Positions 61,802-64,000 of a stretch of DNA of 64,000 bases are shown piece after piece (within the stretch, counting starts at the first letter, position 1; every line of letters begins with the position of its first letter). The notes under the pieces were generated by a model that worked only from the letters and a program-made list of their open reading frames with translations, made no database searches and was not told the origin of the DNA. Made by a program: the position numbers and the translations under genes. Origin of the DNA: Ferrimonas pelagia (GTDB lineage: Bacteria; Pseudomonadota; Gammaproteobacteria; Enterobacterales; Shewanellaceae). The stretch is taken from the NCBI RefSeq assembly GCF_039543565.1, contig NZ_BAABJZ010000097.1, positions 25,417 to 89,416 of the forward strand, read 5' to 3'.

Positions 61802-63541
61802 TTACAGAGCGTCTCTATTGTCGTCTTTCTCCAGTGCTTTGATTAACAACTGACGATCTTCGTCACTTAAAGTCTCATATTCATGAGAGCTACTTGGTGG
61901 CATCTCATGAAGCTTTATCCGCCTAGCGATAGCACTTCCGTCACTTGTGGTGAAGTGTGGGCTTTTTACCTCGTATGTTCTCATGGCATCTAAATCATCA
62001 AGAGGTAATTGGATCGGTTTTGTGTCAATGTGACATCGGCCGCAAAAGGTGATTAGTTTCTGCATTACCTGTTTTTCTTTTATGGCCGCTCTCTCAAAGC
62101 TACTGTAATCCACAATGATGGGGTCTTTTATCCTCTCAATTGTTGCCAGCTCTTGGTTCTCTATTTTGTTTATGTCAGAGCCAGAGGTTGGAGAAAGAAC
62201 CTGCTTTATTTTTTGGTTTCTAAGAGATGGTTTTTTCTCTAGTAAGGCAGCGTCCAGTTGGTCGCTAGAAAACAAGAGGTCTTGCAGCTCTTGTTTTGAC
62301 ATTTGAGAGCTAAAGTCATCGTAGCAGTTATGAATGCCAAACCTTTCTATTTCATTTATGGCCTCTTCGGGGGTTAGTTTTCTTATTAATGGCCTTTTGT
62401 TAGCGGGGTTGCCACTGTTAAAAATAATGTCACCATTGGAACCTAGTTGATTTCTAATTCCACCCGTTATATTTTCTTGCGTTGCCATTCTGGTAAAGAT
62501 GATACTTCCATTTGCTGTGAAGGGAAGAAAGGTGATGTAATTAGGGTCTTGATTGATTTTCTCTATGTCATCAACCGTAATATGGCTGTTTACGGTACGC
62601 TGTTCTATGATAGAGCGAGGCAATGCATTCGTGGTAACAGTTAATAAATCTTGCTGCGGAAGGTAGGCTGAAATACTCGAAGAGGGATAGGCAAAGCCAT
62701 GTTTAGGGTAGTTTTCTGTGACCCTAGCTAAAAGCTTTGATTTATGATCTTCTCCTCCTGCTTCTCCAAACTGCGTTAAGTAAAACACCAACTTTTGACA
62801 TTCTACATCGTTCTGACAGATTTGATTGCAAACTTTCTTTACCGCATAGCCACGGTTGCTCAGGCGTACATCTAGATCAAATCGAGTCACACTTGTTGGG
62901 TACTTGGTCTCCATTGATTGAGGACCGTTGGTGCCGTGAACATAGTCGTATAGGTTTTTGTTTTCTTTTTCTAAGGTAGCTTTTTCGTCTACGCTTTTAC
63001 GAAAGAAAGTGCTAAATGAAGGACTGTCGGTTGTGGTCCATGGAAATTTAGGGAAAATGGGCGCCATGGCATTTTGGTGACAAGTCATGCAAACGGCTTC
63101 GTTTACATGTTTTGCTTTGGCAACTTTATTTGGAGCAACACCAGTTATCACTTTGGCGACATAGCGTTCTAATTCATCTGAATACACTAAGGCTTCAATT
63201 TGTTCACTATTTGGTGTATAGCCAATATATAGCTTGCTGATCTTAATTTTAGAGTCTTTGGAGGGTAGGTTACTGAAGCTAACAGCTTGCCTTAGGTGTT
63301 TTGCACTGTCGAATTGTGATTCTAAAGAGCGGCCGTCGTTGGCGACTCTTAAAATGTTAGCTTTGCTGTTGTATTGTTTTTCATACTCGGCGCGCAACAG
63401 TTCGATGATTTCACTAAAATTACTAAAACTCTTGTCTTGTAAGCTTGTTTCGAACCACAGATGATCGACTCGATCTGCATTTGAGGCATGTGAACAGACA
63501 GAGACCATTAACACGATGTAGAGAATTAATAAATTTTTCAT
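61802..63541 (-). CDS. Secreted protein with two CXXCH haem-binding motifs
   Basis: A 579-residue product with a signal peptide (KNLLILYIVLMVSVCSHAS, cut near residue 20). Two haem attachment sites are visible: CMTCH at 151-155 and CGRCH at 500-504. A likely axial methionine lies after the second, in KLHEMPPSSSHE near 547. The second site and tail look like a class I cytochrome c domain; the first lies in a region without clear similarity. It is thus probably a periplasmic dihaem protein, perhaps an electron carrier or peroxidase-like enzyme. The gene is visibly more AT-rich than its neighbours, which suggests transfer. The upstream ORF overlaps its start by ATGA. Confidence 0.7.
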   Translation of the reverse strand: MKNLLILYIVLMVSVCSHASNADRVDHLWFETSLQDKSFSNFSEIIELLRAEYEKQYNSKANILRVANDGRSLESQFDSAKHLRQAVSFSNLPSKDSKIKISKLYIGYTPNSEQIEALVYSDELERYVAKVITGVAPNKVAKAKHVNEAVCMTCHQNAMAPIFPKFPWTTTDSPSFSTFFRKSVDEKATLEKENKNLYDYVHGTNGPQSMETKYPTSVTRFDLDVRLSNRGYAVKKVCNQICQNDVECQKLVFYLTQFGEAGGEDHKSKLLARVTENYPKHGFAYPSSSISAYLPQQDLLTVTTNALPRSIIEQRTVNSHITVDDIEKINQDPNYITFLPFTANGSIIFTRMATQENITGGIRNQLGSNGDIIFNSGNPANKRPLIRKLTPEEAINEIERFGIHNCYDDFSSQMSKQELQDLLFSSDQLDAALLEKKPSLRNQKIKQVLSPTSGSDINKIENQELATIERIKDPIIVDYSSFERAAIKEKQVMQKLITFCGRCHIDTKPIQLPLDDLDAMRTYEVKSPHFTTSDGSAIARRIKLHEMPPSSSHEYETLSDEDRQLLIKALEKDDNRDAL

Positions 63542-63747
63542 CGAACCTCAAATACGTAAAAGGATGTTCCATTTAGGCAATTAGGGTAATCATAGCCCAC
63601 AAGTAGCTGATGGGAGCGTCTTCGTTTGCAGAATGTATGGTCCCGTGCAGCGCTGTGGTACACAGGCACAATACGGTACGGTTTGGGTGTCAGGGGGCAG
63701 TGTCTGAGGTCTCCCGACAAAATGGAATACCAACTTCCTATTCGCAT
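63538..63747 (-). CDS. Possible small protein coupled to the CXXCH protein gene
   Basis: A 69-residue frame (MRIGSWYSILSGDLRHCPL to the end NGTSFYVFEVR) whose stop codon overlaps the start of the downstream gene as ATGA. That arrangement is common for coupled genes. It contains four cysteines and no membrane segment or signal. No ribosome binding site is seen before the ATG at 63747 and no family is recognised. It could instead be the remains of a longer gene, since the frame is closed by a stop at 63784-63786. Confidence 0.3.
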   Translation of the reverse strand: MRIGSWYSILSGDLRHCPLTPKPYRIVPVYHSAARDHTFCKRRRSHQLLVGYDYPNCLNGTSFYVFEVR

Positions 63748-64000
63748 TGGCGACGGCAACCAGAAAAGCTTCGCTTCTTTGGACTACCCAATTGCGGCCG
63801 GCTGGAGCTTATCCTGCTTGCACACCAGTACCAGCTAAGGTCGGCGTCCTGCTTCCGTTGGCCTTTCTGGCCATTCTAAATAACTGTTCCGAAATGTAGA
63901 TCACTGAGTTCTCAGATTTGGAGGGAACTCGGCTTCCAAAGTGCGATCTGATCAATCGCCAAACCAACCAGGCCGACAAGGAAGCCGAGCCCAATGATGC
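63748..64000. other. Right-end region without a complete gene
   Basis: Short frames only. On the minus strand a frame enters from beyond the window edge and ends at 63912; its visible part reads IIGLGFLVGLVGLAIDQIAL and then a short tail. It is hydrophobic and glycine-rich and could be the end of a small membrane protein. It cannot be confirmed without the neighbouring sequence. Confidence 0.3.

Noticed and set aside
63610..63879. An 89-codon plus-strand frame at the right end
   Set aside because: The product looks random, there is no ribosome binding site, and it opposes other candidate frames.

Overview
The window comes from a gammaproteobacterium of moderately high GC. The strongest clue is a long block (33522-61579) that follows the enterobacterial order: suhB/trmJ, then iscRSUA-hscBA-fdx-iscX, ndk, rlmN-pilW-rodZ-ispG-hisS-yfgM-bamB-der, and xseA/guaBA. 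A second conserved block is acpH/queA-tgt-yajC-secD-secF. The glyoxylate operon, a kynA-type dioxygenase, a large TonB-dependent receptor, CNNM/CBS and GGDEF proteins fit a marine Alteromonadales-type genome such as Ferrimonas or Shewanella relatives. There is no rRNA gene here, so this placement is inference.

Layout. 1-3000: a secreted spondin-type protein, a GNAT acetyltransferase, rluE and a PPK2 polyphosphate kinase. 3100-16200: two separate adaptor/permease RND efflux operons that flank aceB-aceA, with a PsrA-like palindrome upstream of aceB. 16200-22780: acpH divergent from queA-tgt-yajC-secD-secF. 22900-24150: a DUF2007/zinc-ribbon protein overlapping a siroheme-synthase N-terminal-type enzyme. 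24200-27050: a TonB-dependent receptor. 27800-32400: a minus-strand cluster of a CstA-family transporter, an IHF-alpha-like protein and a LytS/LytTR two-component pair resembling BtsS/BtsR. It is probably a pyruvate-sensing and uptake module. 32400-33500: yecH, psiE and a small membrane ORF. 33500-41130: suhB, trmJ and the whole isc operon with an IscR-type site over its promoter. 41700-45000: tryptophan 2,3-dioxygenase, a methyltransferase-like protein, ndk and a CNNM/CBS membrane protein. 45000-53860: an RNA modification, envelope, isoprenoid and translation operon. 54190-56850: a diguanylate cyclase and a flavin oxidoreductase inserted between der and xseA. 56970-61580: xseA divergent from guaB-guaA. 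61800-64000: an AT-richer, probably acquired gene for a protein with two CXXCH haem motifs.

Most of the window is conserved housekeeping DNA. The parts that merit follow-up are the CstA/IHF-like/LytS-LytTR cluster, the perfect dyad in front of yecH, the duplicated RND systems around the glyoxylate shunt, the atypical siroheme enzyme, and the AT-rich CXXCH protein with its overlapping upstream ORF. I found no CRISPR array, prophage, complete insertion sequence, tRNA or rRNA gene.
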